Made by a program: the position numbers and the translations under genes. From Haematobacter genomosp. 1 (GTDB lineage: Bacteria > Pseudomonadota > Alphaproteobacteria > Rhodobacterales > Rhodobacteraceae), in assembly GCF_002196855.1 (NCBI RefSeq), contig NZ_NIPW01000022.1, positions 1 to 64,000 on the forward strand: a stretch of DNA of 64,000 nt. The letters run 5' to 3'. This document shows, piece by piece, positions 1-8,380 of the stretch. The notes beneath the pieces are model-generated. The model was not told where the DNA came from, did no database searches, and saw nothing but the letters and a program-made list of their open reading frames with translations. Within the stretch, counting starts at the first letter, position 1; every line of letters begins with the position of its first letter.

Positions 1-46
1 CAATCCCGCAAGCAGAAAATGACATCCCGATGCATTTTTTCTGAAA

Positions 47-65
47 TTGCCTAATTATTAGGCAA
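47..65. repeat. 19-bp inverted repeat beyond the S12 hydrolase gene
   Basis: Perfect 8-bp arms (TTGCCTAA / TTAGGCAA) flank a 3-nt loop, about 22 bases past the stop codon of the minus-strand hydrolase. It could act as a transcription terminator for that gene, although the T-run on the minus strand is weak, or it could be an operator for something left of the window. Nothing else can be supported in positions 1-87. Confidence 0.4.
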
Positions 66-87
66 AAGCGCGCCTTCTGGGCGCAAC

Positions 88-1617
88 CTATCCCAGCCGG
101 CGATAGGCGATCCCCCGGGCCAGCCAGCAGCCGAGTTCGGCGCCCGTGATCCGGCCCGCTCCGTCCCTGCGCAGGCGGAGCGTCCAGTCCCCCGGAGCTG
201 GAGCATCCATGGAGCGGCGGGTCGCGACGAGCCAGATATCGGGGGCGAGAGGGCGGGCCAGTTCCATCGGCCCCTGCCCCAGCATCCCGCTGAACCCGAC
301 ATAGAGGCCCCCCGCCGCGGGCATCAGCACCATCTCGGCCTCCAGCTCATCGGAGCGGAAGTGGCCTTCGGGTATCTCCCTGTCGGGCGGCGGCAGCGGC
401 TCCAATTGCGCGGACAACCTGTCTGCGGACCGCGTCATCAGCATACCCCCCTCCCCTCTCTCCAGCCGGATGCCGGTCGCTTCCAGACCACCGTCGCGGA
501 AGGTCAGGGGTTCCGGCGATGTGGCATAACGCAGGCGGGGGGCTGTACCGCCGTCGATTCTGACTGACAGCCCCGTCTCCCGGCAGAGCCAATGTCCGTC
601 CCAGATCTCGGAGGGCGGGATCAGGGACGGATCGGGAAGATCCAGCATACGCCGGAACAAGCTCCGCGCTGCCGACTGGGCATCCCCCTGATGGTTGAAC
701 ATGACCACGACGGAGAGACGCGCTTCCCGCGCATGTATCCTGTAGGCCCGGAACCCCCGCAGCGCCCCGCCGTGGCCGGTTACCGCCAGGCCGCCTTCCT
801 GCCCGCGCGACAGACCGTAGCCGTAGGGCGCGGGGCTGCCACCCGCGAAACTTGCCGGCGACGAAATGCGTGAATAGAGCGCGCCCGGATCGTCGCGCGT
901 CGCATCGATCCACGCCTCATAGGCCAGCATATCGGTGAGCGAGGCGGAGATCCCGGCATCGCCCTTCCACCAGATACCGTTGTCGGCGGGGAAAAAGCCC
1001 GTGTCCAGCGTGCCCTCATACCCGGTGACCCCGTCCGGGGGGTGGCGGGTATAGGGCACCAGCGCCGCCGTTTCCATCCCTGCGGGGCCGAAGATGTGGC
1101 GCGTGTAGAGCGTTGCCAGATCCTCCCCCGTCGCGGCCTCCAGCATCTCCGCGAGCAGACGGAAATTGCCGTTCGAATAGGAATAGCGGGAGCCGGGGGC
1201 GAAATGGCCGGTCTTCATGCGCGCAAGCAGGGGCAGGGCATCCTCCCGCCGGAAGGTCTGCTCCGCGCGCGCGCCTTGCAGCACCGTCAGCGCCCAGTAG
1301 TCCCGCAGACCCGACTGATTGTCGCAAAGCTGCCGCGTGGTGGGAAGCCGGTCGCGGAACCGGGGCAGATATCCGGCCAGCCGGTCGTCAAGCCGTGCGG
1401 GATCGCCGATCTCCGCCAGCAGCGCCGCGCAAGTAAACTGCTTCGAGATGGAGCAGATCGGCAACCGCAGCGCCTCTGTCATCGGGCGGCGGGCGGCAAG
1501 GTCGGCGAACCCCCAGCTTCGCACTGCCACGACCCTGCCCTCCCGCACGATCCCCGCGACGCCCCCAGGCCCCGGATACAGGTTTGGCAGAGCGTCCAGC
1601 GCGCCTTCGATGTCCAT
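88..1617 (-). CDS. dap: D-aminopeptidase-like serine hydrolase (family S12)
   Basis: Predicted 509 aa, close to the roughly 520 aa of Ochrobactrum D-aminopeptidase, which removes N-terminal D-amino acids. The beta-lactamase-fold domain comes first: SISK at residues 56-59 (nucleophile Ser and general base Lys), YSN at 147-149 and HGG at 282-284. This spacing matches the Ser62/Lys65/Tyr153/His287 set of the known enzyme. The remaining C-terminal third or so fits the two beta-barrel domains of that family, including a GHW-type segment. The ATG at 1617 is chosen because a purine-rich stretch (GGAAAAG) precedes it and the hydrolase fold starts there; the open frame upstream is only GC-driven. No signal peptide is seen, so it is probably cytoplasmic. 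It is divergent from the ureohydrolase gene. A generic penicillin-binding-like esterase is the alternative. Confidence 0.8.
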   Translation of the reverse strand: MDIEGALDALPNLYPGPGGVAGIVREGRVVAVRSWGFADLAARRPMTEALRLPICSISKQFTCAALLAEIGDPARLDDRLAGYLPRFRDRLPTTRQLCDNQSGLRDYWALTVLQGARAEQTFRREDALPLLARMKTGHFAPGSRYSYSNGNFRLLAEMLEAATGEDLATLYTRHIFGPAGMETAALVPYTRHPPDGVTGYEGTLDTGFFPADNGIWWKGDAGISASLTDMLAYEAWIDATRDDPGALYSRISSPASFAGGSPAPYGYGLSRGQEGGLAVTGHGGALRGFRAYRIHAREARLSVVVMFNHQGDAQSAARSLFRRMLDLPDPSLIPPSEIWDGHWLCRETGLSVRIDGGTAPRLRYATSPEPLTFRDGGLEATGIRLERGEGGMLMTRSADRLSAQLEPLPPPDREIPEGHFRSDELEAEMVLMPAAGGLYVGFSGMLGQGPMELARPLAPDIWLVATRRSMDAPAPGDWTLRLRRDGAGRITGAELGCWLARGIAYRRLG

Positions 1618-1773
1618 GATCTTTTCCACTTGCAGGGCCGATTCACGTGTCGGCGGCGGGCCGGCGCGCGGCGCAAGGAAGGCAGCCCCGCCCTGCCCCG
1701 TCAAGCGGCGGAATTCCCTTGCAGCGACCGTGCGCCCCTGCACTATCCACGCGACAGAAACAGGAGCTCGCCC

Positions 1774-2724
1774 ATGTCCTCCCACGGCTACGAATCCGGT
1801 CGCCTCAACCTGCCCTTCGTCGGCATTCCGACTTTCGCCAAAAGCCGCTACGTGGAGGATTGGGACAGTATCGCGGCCGATGTGGCGATCCTGGGGGCGC
1901 CTTTCGACTTCGGAACGCAATGGCGCTCCGGCGCCCGCTTCGGACCGCGGGGCATCCGGGAGGCCTCCACGCTCTTCTCCTTCGGTCACGCGGGTGCCTA
2001 TGACCATGAGGATGACACGACCTATCTGGAGGGGGTGCGGATCGTCGATCTGGGGGATGCGGATATCGTGCATACCGATACGATGGGCAGCCACGCCGCC
2101 ATCGAATACGGAGTGCGGAAGATACTTGCGGCCGGTGCCGTGCCGGTGGTGCTGGGGGGCGACCACTCCGTCAACATTCCCTGCATCAACGCATTCGAGG
2201 ATCAGGAGCCGATCCACATCGTCCAGATCGACGCGCATCTGGATTTCGTGGACGAACGGCACGGTGTCCGCTTCGGCCATGGCAATCCGATGCGCCGGGC
2301 CTCGGAAAAGCCGTGGGTGACGGGGATGAGCCAGCTTGGCATCCGCAACGTCTCCTCCACAGCCAAGGAAGGGTATGACTATGCCCGCGCACAGGGGTCT
2401 GACATCCTCTCCGTCCGCCAGTTCCGCAAGCTGGGGGTGGAGCGCGTGCTGGACAGGATCCCGGCCGGTGCGCGCTATTACCTGACGCTGGACATCGACG
2501 GGTTCGACCCCTCGATCGCGCCGGGCACCGGGACGCCCAGCCACGGCGGGTTTCTCTATTATGAGGTGCTGGAGCTGATCGCTGGGCTGTGCGAGCGCGG
2601 CCGGATCGTCGGCGTGGACCTCGTGGAAGTCGCCCCCGATTATGACCGGACGGGGACGACGGCGATCCTTGCCGCGCAGATCCTGCTCAACACCATCGGG
2701 CGGATGTTCGCGGCGAAATCCTGA
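1774..2724 (+). CDS. Agmatinase-family ureohydrolase
   Basis: Predicted 316 aa, the usual size for the arginase/agmatinase fold. These enzymes use a binuclear manganese centre to hydrolyse guanidino compounds to urea. Metal ligands are visible in GGDHS (128-132), DAHLD (153-157) and the LDIDGFDPS segment (239-247). Agmatinase, guanidinobutyrase and similar enzymes cannot be separated by these motifs. The start is set by AGGAG nine bases upstream of the ATG. The gene is divergent from the D-aminopeptidase-like gene with a gap of about 155 bases, and it ends 6 bases before the convergent reductase. The pairing suggests amine or peptide-derived nitrogen scavenging, which is inference. Confidence 0.88.
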   Translation: MSSHGYESGRLNLPFVGIPTFAKSRYVEDWDSIAADVAILGAPFDFGTQWRSGARFGPRGIREASTLFSFGHAGAYDHEDDTTYLEGVRIVDLGDADIVHTDTMGSHAAIEYGVRKILAAGAVPVVLGGDHSVNIPCINAFEDQEPIHIVQIDAHLDFVDERHGVRFGHGNPMRRASEKPWVTGMSQLGIRNVSSTAKEGYDYARAQGSDILSVRQFRKLGVERVLDRIPAGARYYLTLDIDGFDPSIAPGTGTPSHGGFLYYEVLELIAGLCERGRIVGVDLVEVAPDYDRTGTTAILAAQILLNTIGRMFAAKS

Positions 2725-2730
2725 CGTCCG

Positions 2731-3753
2731 TCAGGAAATCTTCACCACAAGCTTGCCGAAGTTCCGCCCCTCCAGCAGCCCGATGAACGCCTCCGGAACG
2801 GCGGCAAGCCCGCCTTCCACGATATCCTCGCGGTAGCGGATGCGCCCCTCCCGGATCCACCCGGCCATATCGAGGTAGAAGGCGGGGCGCTGGTCCACGA
2901 ACTCCCGCTGGATGAAGCCGCGGATCAACAGGCTTTTGGAGAGCACCTGCCGCATCAAGCCGGGGAGCCGGTCCGGCCCTTCCGGCACGCCGACGGCATT
3001 GTATTGCGCGATGAGACCGCAGACCGGGATCCGCGCAAAGGTGTTCAGCAGCGGAAACACCCCGTCCCAAACCTTGCCGCCGACATTCTCGAAATAGACA
3101 TCGACCCCGTTGGGGCAGGCTTCGGCAAGACGCTCGGCGAAGTCGGGCGCGCGGTGATCAATGGCCGCGTCGAAACCCAGTTCTTCCCGCACGAAGGCGC
3201 ATTTGTCAGCCCCGCCCGCGATGCCTACAGCCCGCGCGCCCTTGATCCGCGCAATCTGCCCGACGACGGAGCCCACCGCCCCGCTCGCCGCCGCAACCAC
3301 GACCGTCTCCCCCGGTTTGGGCTGGCCGATGGTGAGCAACCCCGAATAGGCCGTGAACCCCGGCATTCCCAGCACGCCAAGCGATGTCGTCACCGGGGCT
3401 TCGTCGGGATCGAGCTTCCGCAGATCTGCGCCATCCGAAAGCGCGTATTCCTGCCAGCCGGAATGGGAGAGCACCATATCGCCCTCCCGGTAATCGGGAT
3501 TGCGCGAAACGACGACCTCCGCCACGGTGCCACCTTCCATCACGGCGCCCACCTCCACCGGTGCCGCGTAGGAACGCGCCGCGCTCATCCGGCCGCGCAT
3601 ATAGGGGTCGAGTGACAGGTAGCGAACGCGGAGCAGAACCTCCCCTTCCCGCGGGAGAGGTATTGGCGTCTCCTCCATTCGGAAATTGGCGGGGGTGGGA
3701 CTCCCATCGGGCCGCGAGGCAAGGACGAGACTGTGGTTGAGGGTATCTGACAT
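2731..3753 (-). CDS. NADP-dependent zinc-free MDR oxidoreductase (CurA/PTGR-like)
   Basis: Predicted 340 aa. It belongs to the medium-chain reductase group typified by E. coli CurA/YncB and leukotriene B4 12-hydroxydehydrogenase, which reduce the double bond of alpha,beta-unsaturated ketones with NADPH. Visible family marks are SLDPYMRGRM near residue 50 and the nucleotide-binding stretch AAASGAVGSVVGQIA near the middle; the zinc-binding cysteines of true alcohol dehydrogenases are absent. The start at 3753 is preceded by a strong GGAGGAG. It stands as a single gene facing the ureohydrolase. The substrate is unknown. Confidence 0.85.
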   Translation of the reverse strand: MSDTLNHSLVLASRPDGSPTPANFRMEETPIPLPREGEVLLRVRYLSLDPYMRGRMSAARSYAAPVEVGAVMEGGTVAEVVVSRNPDYREGDMVLSHSGWQEYALSDGADLRKLDPDEAPVTTSLGVLGMPGFTAYSGLLTIGQPKPGETVVVAAASGAVGSVVGQIARIKGARAVGIAGGADKCAFVREELGFDAAIDHRAPDFAERLAEACPNGVDVYFENVGGKVWDGVFPLLNTFARIPVCGLIAQYNAVGVPEGPDRLPGLMRQVLSKSLLIRGFIQREFVDQRPAFYLDMAGWIREGRIRYREDIVEGGLAAVPEAFIGLLEGRNFGKLVVKIS

Positions 3754-3832
3754 CGGGCTCCTCCGTTTCGGGCCAGTTGTGCCATGGGAAGGCACGACTG
3801 AAAACCGTTACCTGAATGTAATGTAATAACGT

Positions 3833-4876
3833 CTAATCACCCAGCAGATTGGTTGCGGGATTTTCCGCGATATCGACGTCGGCATAATACTTCTGTGCTT
3901 GCGCAGCCGATCGGTGAAGAGAAAGTTGCATCGCCGCCTGCAAGGGCGCGCCGTCCAGTGCAGCCTGCGTGAGAAAGCCGGAGCGCAAGCCGTGCGGTGA
4001 GGCGAACCCCTCCGGCAACCCGGCCTCGCGGATCAGACGGCGCAGCACCGCTGCCACGCCCTCCGGTGTCAGCCGGCGTTTGAGCACCCGGTCTGACTTG
4101 CTGATCGGCCGAAAGACCGGACCGCTTTGTATTCCCGCAGCGTCCAGCCACGCGACGAGACTGCGAGCGCCCCTGCCCTTCAGAACGAGTTTCGGGGTAG
4201 CGCCTTTCCGCGTGGTCTTGGTGCCCGGCAGCCGTATCCAGACATGTCCGTTCCGGTCGAACTCTCGCAAGTCCAGATCCTCCACGTTCAGCGACACGAC
4301 CTCGGACCTCCGCCGTCCACCGGATGCCCAGGCGAGCAACAGGATTGCCCGGTCGCGCAGCCCCCGCATGTCCGGCCCTGTAGCGGCCACCAGTTGCAGC
4401 AATGTCTCGCGGGTCACCGGGTTCGCCGATTTGGGCGACGGCGGCCGATCAGCAGCGCGCCGGGCCTTCTGTCGCGCCTGGCGGATCAGCGGAAGCTCGA
4501 AGGGAGAAGTCAGGTTCTGGATGCGATGGAAGGCGCGCCAGCTTGCAATGCGACGGTCCAGCGTCGCAGCCGCCGGGCAGGCAAGCTGGCGGCGAAGCCC
4601 ATCGGCGATCAAACGCTCGGCTGCCTGACGTGCTGGATCATGCGCGGCGGCTTCCTCCAGATCGCGCGCGTGATCAAGGAGGAAAGCCAGGGCGACGTCC
4701 TCTCGTTCCGGCCAGATCGGCGCTGTGCCGAAACGAAGCATGCGCCAAGCGGAGATATATGCCAGGTCCCGTTCCCAGGCGCGGAGTGTGTTTTCGGGCG
4801 TTCCACGCCGGTAAAGCTCGGCAAGGTCGCTGCTGAGCCCGGTGGCGAGCGCTAGGGTGGTAGAGTTATCGACCAT
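3833..4876 (-). CDS. Tyrosine recombinase / site-specific integrase
   Basis: Predicted 347 aa. The N-terminal half is a SAM-like core-binding domain and the C-terminal half the catalytic domain. The conserved residues are present: Arg in GGRRRSE (188-190), Lys about 220, HGLR (His295, Arg298), His321 and Tyr330/331 in QKYY. Such enzymes cut and rejoin DNA through a 3-prime phosphotyrosine. It starts 44 bases from a pair of parS palindromes and lies just beyond repC on the same strand. A role in resolving dimers of this replicon is therefore more likely than phage integration, but that is inference. No attachment or core sites could be identified. GAGGAAC precedes the ATG. Confidence 0.88.
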   Translation of the reverse strand: MVDNSTTLALATGLSSDLAELYRRGTPENTLRAWERDLAYISAWRMLRFGTAPIWPEREDVALAFLLDHARDLEEAAAHDPARQAAERLIADGLRRQLACPAAATLDRRIASWRAFHRIQNLTSPFELPLIRQARQKARRAADRPPSPKSANPVTRETLLQLVAATGPDMRGLRDRAILLLAWASGGRRRSEVVSLNVEDLDLREFDRNGHVWIRLPGTKTTRKGATPKLVLKGRGARSLVAWLDAAGIQSGPVFRPISKSDRVLKRRLTPEGVAAVLRRLIREAGLPEGFASPHGLRSGFLTQAALDGAPLQAAMQLSLHRSAAQAQKYYADVDIAENPATNLLGD

Positions 4877-4919
4877 GCCGAATGTTCCTCATAAGGAGCA
4901 GGATTTGCAAGCAGGTTGA

Positions 4920-4935
4920 GTTGACAGCTGTCAAC
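4920..4935. promoter_or_regulatory. parS centromere site 1
   Basis: Perfect 16-bp palindrome GTTGACAGCTGTCAAC, fitting the GTTN(4)GCN(4)AAC-type consensus of repABC centromeres bound by RepB. The first of two copies in the gap between the recombinase and repC. Confidence 0.85.
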
Positions 4936-4943
4936 ATCACCGC

Positions 4944-4959
4944 GTTGACAGCTGTCAAC
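4944..4959. promoter_or_regulatory. parS centromere site 2 (overlaps repC stop)
   Basis: Identical 16-bp palindrome starting 24 bases from site 1. The repC stop codon (4955-4957) lies inside it, so the end of the coding sequence and RepB binding are physically coupled. Confidence 0.85.
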
Positions 4960-6022
4960 CTGCCGCAACCGCCCTTCGTGGCAGTCCTCGGACCATCTTT
5001 TCCAGCGAGAACGCACCATTCACGGCCTTTTTGGCCAGAACCCGAAGGTATGCGGACGGATGACGGATGGATTTCAGTCTTTGTAGAATGCAAGCAACCG
5101 TCGCGGCCGCGCACTCCGGGGTCATGGTTTCTCGGGCTTTCTGCCAGGAGCCGGCGTCGATGCCTATCATCGGGCGCACCTGTTCTGCAGCCTGGATGAA
5201 GTCTCGCCAGCTTTTCACGGGATAAAAACTTGCGAATTCCGTGCAGGACTCCATCACTTCAGCTAACTCCGGTGTGACGGGCACCCGCGTAGTTTTCTCT
5301 ATCGTTATTGTGTTGTTTTCCTGTATGTGCCGCTCATTCTGATCGTCATTGCCGCTCGTTTCTTCCAGTTCGTCTGGCGCGAAAAACTGGTTTAACAGCT
5401 CGGCAATTTGCTCAAGTTCTAGGTGTGAAAGCTTACGCCGAAGGGCTTTCTTCATCTCCGTCAATGCAAGACTGTCGGACTGCCCAAGTTGAATCGCGTC
5501 CCGAAGCCTGAGGACGACACTCTCTCGCAGTTGTTGAAGCTGGTCATGGGCGCGGCGGCATTCATCCGCCATGCACCGAATTTCAACAGCTCGCCGAGCG
5601 AGCGGTGCAAGGTCAAAACCGAACGCACGGGCAGGTCGCGATTCGCTGGCGCGGGTTGCGTAGCGCTTGCCATTGGGGCTGTCGTGACGAAGAATCATGC
5701 CCGCTGCGACCAAGGCCGCGATATGGCGACGTAGCGTGCTCTCCGGCATCCCGTGCGCGCGGTGCGAGAGCGTCGCGTTGGAGGGAAAGACGATGCAGCC
5801 GTCGGGCGAGATGACGTCGCCTGGAAGAAACGAGATAAGTGCGTGCAGGACCGACAGATCGCGATCGGAAAGTGAAAACGCCTTTCGCGCGACTGTGAGA
5901 TCGCGCAAAGGCTCCCATTTCGGAACCGCTGTCGCTTCGGCCGAGCCTCGCGCCAGAGCGCGCGCCGCCATCAGGTCAGCCGTAACCGGCCGCCCGAAAG
6001 GCGTTATGGAAATATGTTTCAT
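4955..6022 (-). CDS. repC: RepC replication initiator
   Basis: Predicted 355 aa, somewhat shorter than the 400-440 aa of many RepC proteins. RepC is the initiator of repABC replicons and binds an origin located within its own coding sequence. Recognisable features are the N-terminal winged-helix region (ALISFLPGD...FPSNATLSHRAHGMPESTLRRHIAALV at about 60-105) and the SPNGKRYA segment. A locally AT-richer stretch at about 5270-5420 is the best candidate for the origin. The gene is third in repABC order and separated from repB by 171 bases that hold a parS and a ctRNA gene, the standard arrangement for post-transcriptional control of RepC. Confidence 0.92.
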   Translation of the reverse strand: MKHISITPFGRPVTADLMAARALARGSAEATAVPKWEPLRDLTVARKAFSLSDRDLSVLHALISFLPGDVISPDGCIVFPSNATLSHRAHGMPESTLRRHIAALVAAGMILRHDSPNGKRYATRASESRPARAFGFDLAPLARRAVEIRCMADECRRAHDQLQQLRESVVLRLRDAIQLGQSDSLALTEMKKALRRKLSHLELEQIAELLNQFFAPDELEETSGNDDQNERHIQENNTITIEKTTRVPVTPELAEVMESCTEFASFYPVKSWRDFIQAAEQVRPMIGIDAGSWQKARETMTPECAAATVACILQRLKSIRHPSAYLRVLAKKAVNGAFSLEKMVRGLPRRAVAAG

Positions 6023-6069
6023 ATCATGTCACGAGGACGCGAAATATCGGCCGCCGCAGAAAGACGGGA

Positions 6070-6085
6070 GTTGACAGCTGTCAAC
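6070..6085. promoter_or_regulatory. parS centromere site 3 (repB-repC gap)
   Basis: Third identical copy of GTTGACAGCTGTCAAC. Its TTGACA also serves as a good -35 box for a plus-strand promoter with TACGTT at 6095-6100 (18-bp spacer), which would drive the ctRNA. Confidence 0.82.
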
Positions 6086-6100
6086 GAAAGCCGCTACGTT
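6071..6100 (+). promoter_or_regulatory. Predicted ctRNA promoter
   Basis: TTGACA (6071-6076) and TACGTT (6095-6100) are separated by 18 bp. The -10 keeps the T, A and final T of TATAAT. The -35 lies entirely in parS site 3. Transcription would start near 6107. Confidence 0.6.
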
Positions 6101-6106
6101 CGAAGT

Positions 6107-6160
6107 GCTAGATCGACGGAACGGCCCTTCGGGATGTCATGTCCTGAGGGGCTTTTCTTT
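6107..6160 (+). ncRNA. ctRNA (incA-like antisense RNA to repC leader)
   Basis: Predicted small RNA of about 54 nt on the strand opposite to repABC, the length and place expected for the counter-transcribed RNA that limits RepC translation and determines incompatibility in repABC plasmids. It ends in a strong intrinsic terminator at 6124-6160. The 5-prime end is inferred from the promoter. No coding potential is seen in the gap. The assignment rests on position, promoter and terminator. Confidence 0.72.
6124..6160 (+). terminator. Rho-independent terminator of ctRNA
   Basis: A 12-bp stem (with some G-U pairs) begins GCCCTTCGGGAT, has a GTCAT loop and is followed by TTTTCTTT on the plus strand. 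The same hairpin would form in the repABC leader on the minus strand, but without a T tract. Confidence 0.8.
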
Positions 6161-6193
6161 GTCCTGCTTCGTGCTCCCTTGTTGTTGCCCTGA

Positions 6194-7129
6194 TCATTCC
6201 TCGCCGCTGGCAAGCCAGCTGCGGTGAATTTCGTCGATATTCTCAACCAGCCATTCCGCGAATTTCGCATGCTGGCTGTTGTCTATTGTAAGCATGGTCG
6301 CACGGCTGTTGCGTGAAACCGCGCCCAACCGTTCGCCGCCGTTGCCGGTCAGCGGGGCCTTGTCTGGCGCAGGGGAGGGCGCCCGCTGCGTCAGACCGGC
6401 CAGAACTGCCTCGAATTTCGCATCCGAGGTAGCGCCGTCTGCAAGCGGGATTACATCCTCAATACGTCGGCCCTTGAGCCTGGAGGCGAGGGTCGTCCAG
6501 CGATCCCGCCCGATCCCCGGTGCCGTCCCGATGGCGCGCATCAGGGGCAGGGGCACTGAATCCGCAACGGAAAGCATACGTGAAATCAATGTCTTATCGA
6601 TCTGAAGCGCGTCGCAGATGATCTTCCGGTCAAAGCCTTCGTCCCGCATCGCGCGGGCAAAGTTCACTTTCTCGATGAAGCTCAGATCCTTGCGGGCGGT
6701 GTTCTCCTGCCCCTGCGCGATCACCAGCTCGCGATCATTCAGGTTGCGGATCATCGCCTTGACGGGTTGCCCAAGCAATTTCAGCGCAGAGACACGGCGC
6801 CGGCCATAGACCACCTCATACCGACCCTCATAATTGGGGGAGTGGCGGAGAAGGACGGGCACCTGCTGGCCGTAATCGCGAATACTTTCGGCCAGCGCCG
6901 CGATACCTTCAGGGTCGTCATCCAGCCGGTCGCGAATTCCGGCATTGTCGATCATGTCAGGAGGCACGTCGATCACCGAGCGGCTGCGCAGATCGGCGAT
7001 CGACTGGCTGACCGCGCCAATGGCACCGCGACCGGGCCGGGGAATCGGCTGACTGGTCGAAACGCTGGCAGGGGAGGGGGGGTCTCCCGCGTCCATAAGC
7101 CCTTTGAGAAGGTCTTTCCGTGCCATCAC
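6194..7129 (-). CDS. repB: RepB, ParB-like partition protein
   Basis: Predicted 311 aa. RepB binds parS and works with RepA to segregate the replicon. The ParB N-terminal domain is clear (DDDPEGIAALAESIRDYGQQ, then VVYGRRRVSALKLLG near residue 100), followed by the ENTARKDLSFIEKVNFARAM segment and a helix-turn-helix (ICDALQIDKTLISRML). The C-terminal region is the dimerisation part. The ATG overlaps the repA stop by 4 bases, implying translational coupling. Three perfect parS sites are nearby. Confidence 0.93.
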   Translation of the reverse strand: MMARKDLLKGLMDAGDPPSPASVSTSQPIPRPGRGAIGAVSQSIADLRSRSVIDVPPDMIDNAGIRDRLDDDPEGIAALAESIRDYGQQVPVLLRHSPNYEGRYEVVYGRRRVSALKLLGQPVKAMIRNLNDRELVIAQGQENTARKDLSFIEKVNFARAMRDEGFDRKIICDALQIDKTLISRMLSVADSVPLPLMRAIGTAPGIGRDRWTTLASRLKGRRIEDVIPLADGATSDAKFEAVLAGLTQRAPSPAPDKAPLTGNGGERLGAVSRNSRATMLTIDNSQHAKFAEWLVENIDEIHRSWLASGEE

Positions 7130-8313
7130 GCGCCTCCCTTCCGGCCCCAGGCCTGCTGGATCAGGGCCTCGATCTCGCCGTTCACCGCATTCAGGCTTTC
7201 CATGGCACGCTCATAGGTGGCGCGGACGAATTGCGTTCGTTCGATTTCGTAGAGCGTCTGCTTGGTGATTCCCGCATCGGAAATCGCCGTGGACTTCAGC
7301 ACCGGGTGGTTGAGCACATGTTCCCCGAACATGGAGCGCATGAAGCTCACCATCTGGTTCTGCGGCCCATCGCCCGGCTCATAGCGGGTCACGACATAAC
7401 GCAGCCAGTCATAAGACATGTTGCCGCCCGCTTCGGACACCACCCCGAGCAGGTTGGACGTCATCAGCAAAAACTGACACATCGACATCACATCCAGCAT
7501 CTGCGGATGGACGGTCACCAATACCGCGGTGGCAGCAGACAGCGCCGACATCGTCAGAAAGCCCAGTTGCGGCGGGCAGTCGATCACCACCACATCATAA
7601 TTCGCCTCCACCTCCGCCAGCTTGTCGCCGACGCGGGTGAAGAAGAACTGCCCCGTGCGCGAGGCGAGCATCCGCGGGGTGTCATGCTCGAACTCCATGA
7701 GATCGAGATTCCCCGGAATGATGTCGAGATTGGGGAAATAGGTCGGCTGGATCACATCCGCCAGCGGCACCGGCACATCGTAACGGATCGCGTCGTAGAG
7801 CGTGCCGCCGTCGATCAGGTCGAATTCCGGCTGAAACCCGTGCAGCGCGCTGAGGCTCGCCTGCGGATCCAGATCGACCGCCAGGACCCGGTAGCCGTCC
7901 AGCGCGAGCTTCTGCGCGAGATGCGCGGCAGTCGTTGTCTTGCCGGAGCCCCCCTTGAAATTGATGACGGCGATCACCTGAAGATGGTCGTTCTCCCGCC
8001 GCCCGGGCAGATAGGTTCCGGGAGATTTCGCCCCCTTTTCAAGGGTTTCGCGCAGAGCTTGCACATCGGCGAGGGAGTAGTAACGCCGCCCGCCCGCCCG
8101 CGTCTCCGGGCTCGGGCCGCGTCCCTCGAGATGCAGTTTCCGCAGATAGGCATCCTTAACGCCCAGAAGCTCGGCCACCTCACCGGAGGTGAACTTCCGC
8201 AACTCCTTGCGGGCGTCGGGAGGGAAAAGCTGGGCACGATGCGCCTGAAGCCGCTCCGAAAGACGCGCGGCGTGTTCTCCCACGAGAACGTCAATGCGTT
8301 CCTGTTTTGTCAT
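7126..8313 (-). CDS. repA: RepA, ParA-type partition ATPase
   Basis: Predicted 395 aa, typical of repABC RepA. An N-terminal helix-turn-helix (FTSGEVAELLGVKDAYLRKL, 41-60) gives the DNA-binding activity used to repress the rep promoter. The deviant Walker A KGGSGKTTT (120-128) and the VLAVDLDPQASLS and VVIDCPPQLG segments form the P-loop ATPase core. First gene of repABC; GAGGCAG lies upstream of the ATG. Expression is probably autoregulated through the inverted repeats upstream. Confidence 0.94.
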   Translation of the reverse strand: MTKQERIDVLVGEHAARLSERLQAHRAQLFPPDARKELRKFTSGEVAELLGVKDAYLRKLHLEGRGPSPETRAGGRRYYSLADVQALRETLEKGAKSPGTYLPGRRENDHLQVIAVINFKGGSGKTTTAAHLAQKLALDGYRVLAVDLDPQASLSALHGFQPEFDLIDGGTLYDAIRYDVPVPLADVIQPTYFPNLDIIPGNLDLMEFEHDTPRMLASRTGQFFFTRVGDKLAEVEANYDVVVIDCPPQLGFLTMSALSAATAVLVTVHPQMLDVMSMCQFLLMTSNLLGVVSEAGGNMSYDWLRYVVTRYEPGDGPQNQMVSFMRSMFGEHVLNHPVLKSTAISDAGITKQTLYEIERTQFVRATYERAMESLNAVNGEIEALIQQAWGRKGGA

Positions 8314-8333
8314 CTACTGCCTCGCGCCAGATC

Positions 8334-8380
8334 GTTAGTTACGCTTCTGGTCGTTTTATTCTGTTGTTGGCGTAAATAAC
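8334..8380. promoter_or_regulatory. Inverted repeat upstream of repA, candidate RepA operator
   Basis: Arms GTTAGTTACGC (8334-8344) and GCGTAAATAAC (8370-8380) match at 10 of 11 positions and are 25 bp apart, 21 bases upstream of repA. Position and symmetry fit the operator used for RepA/RepB autorepression, but no footprint knowledge is available for this replicon. Confidence 0.5.

Noticed and set aside
1618-2544. N-terminal extension of the D-aminopeptidase-like protein across the ureohydrolase gene
   Set aside because: Antisense to a clear gene; the hydrolase fold begins at the ATG at 1617.
3833-4876. Integrase of a prophage or integrative element
   Set aside because: No phage genes, tRNA target or att repeats nearby; its position beside parS and repC fits a replicon-maintenance recombinase better.
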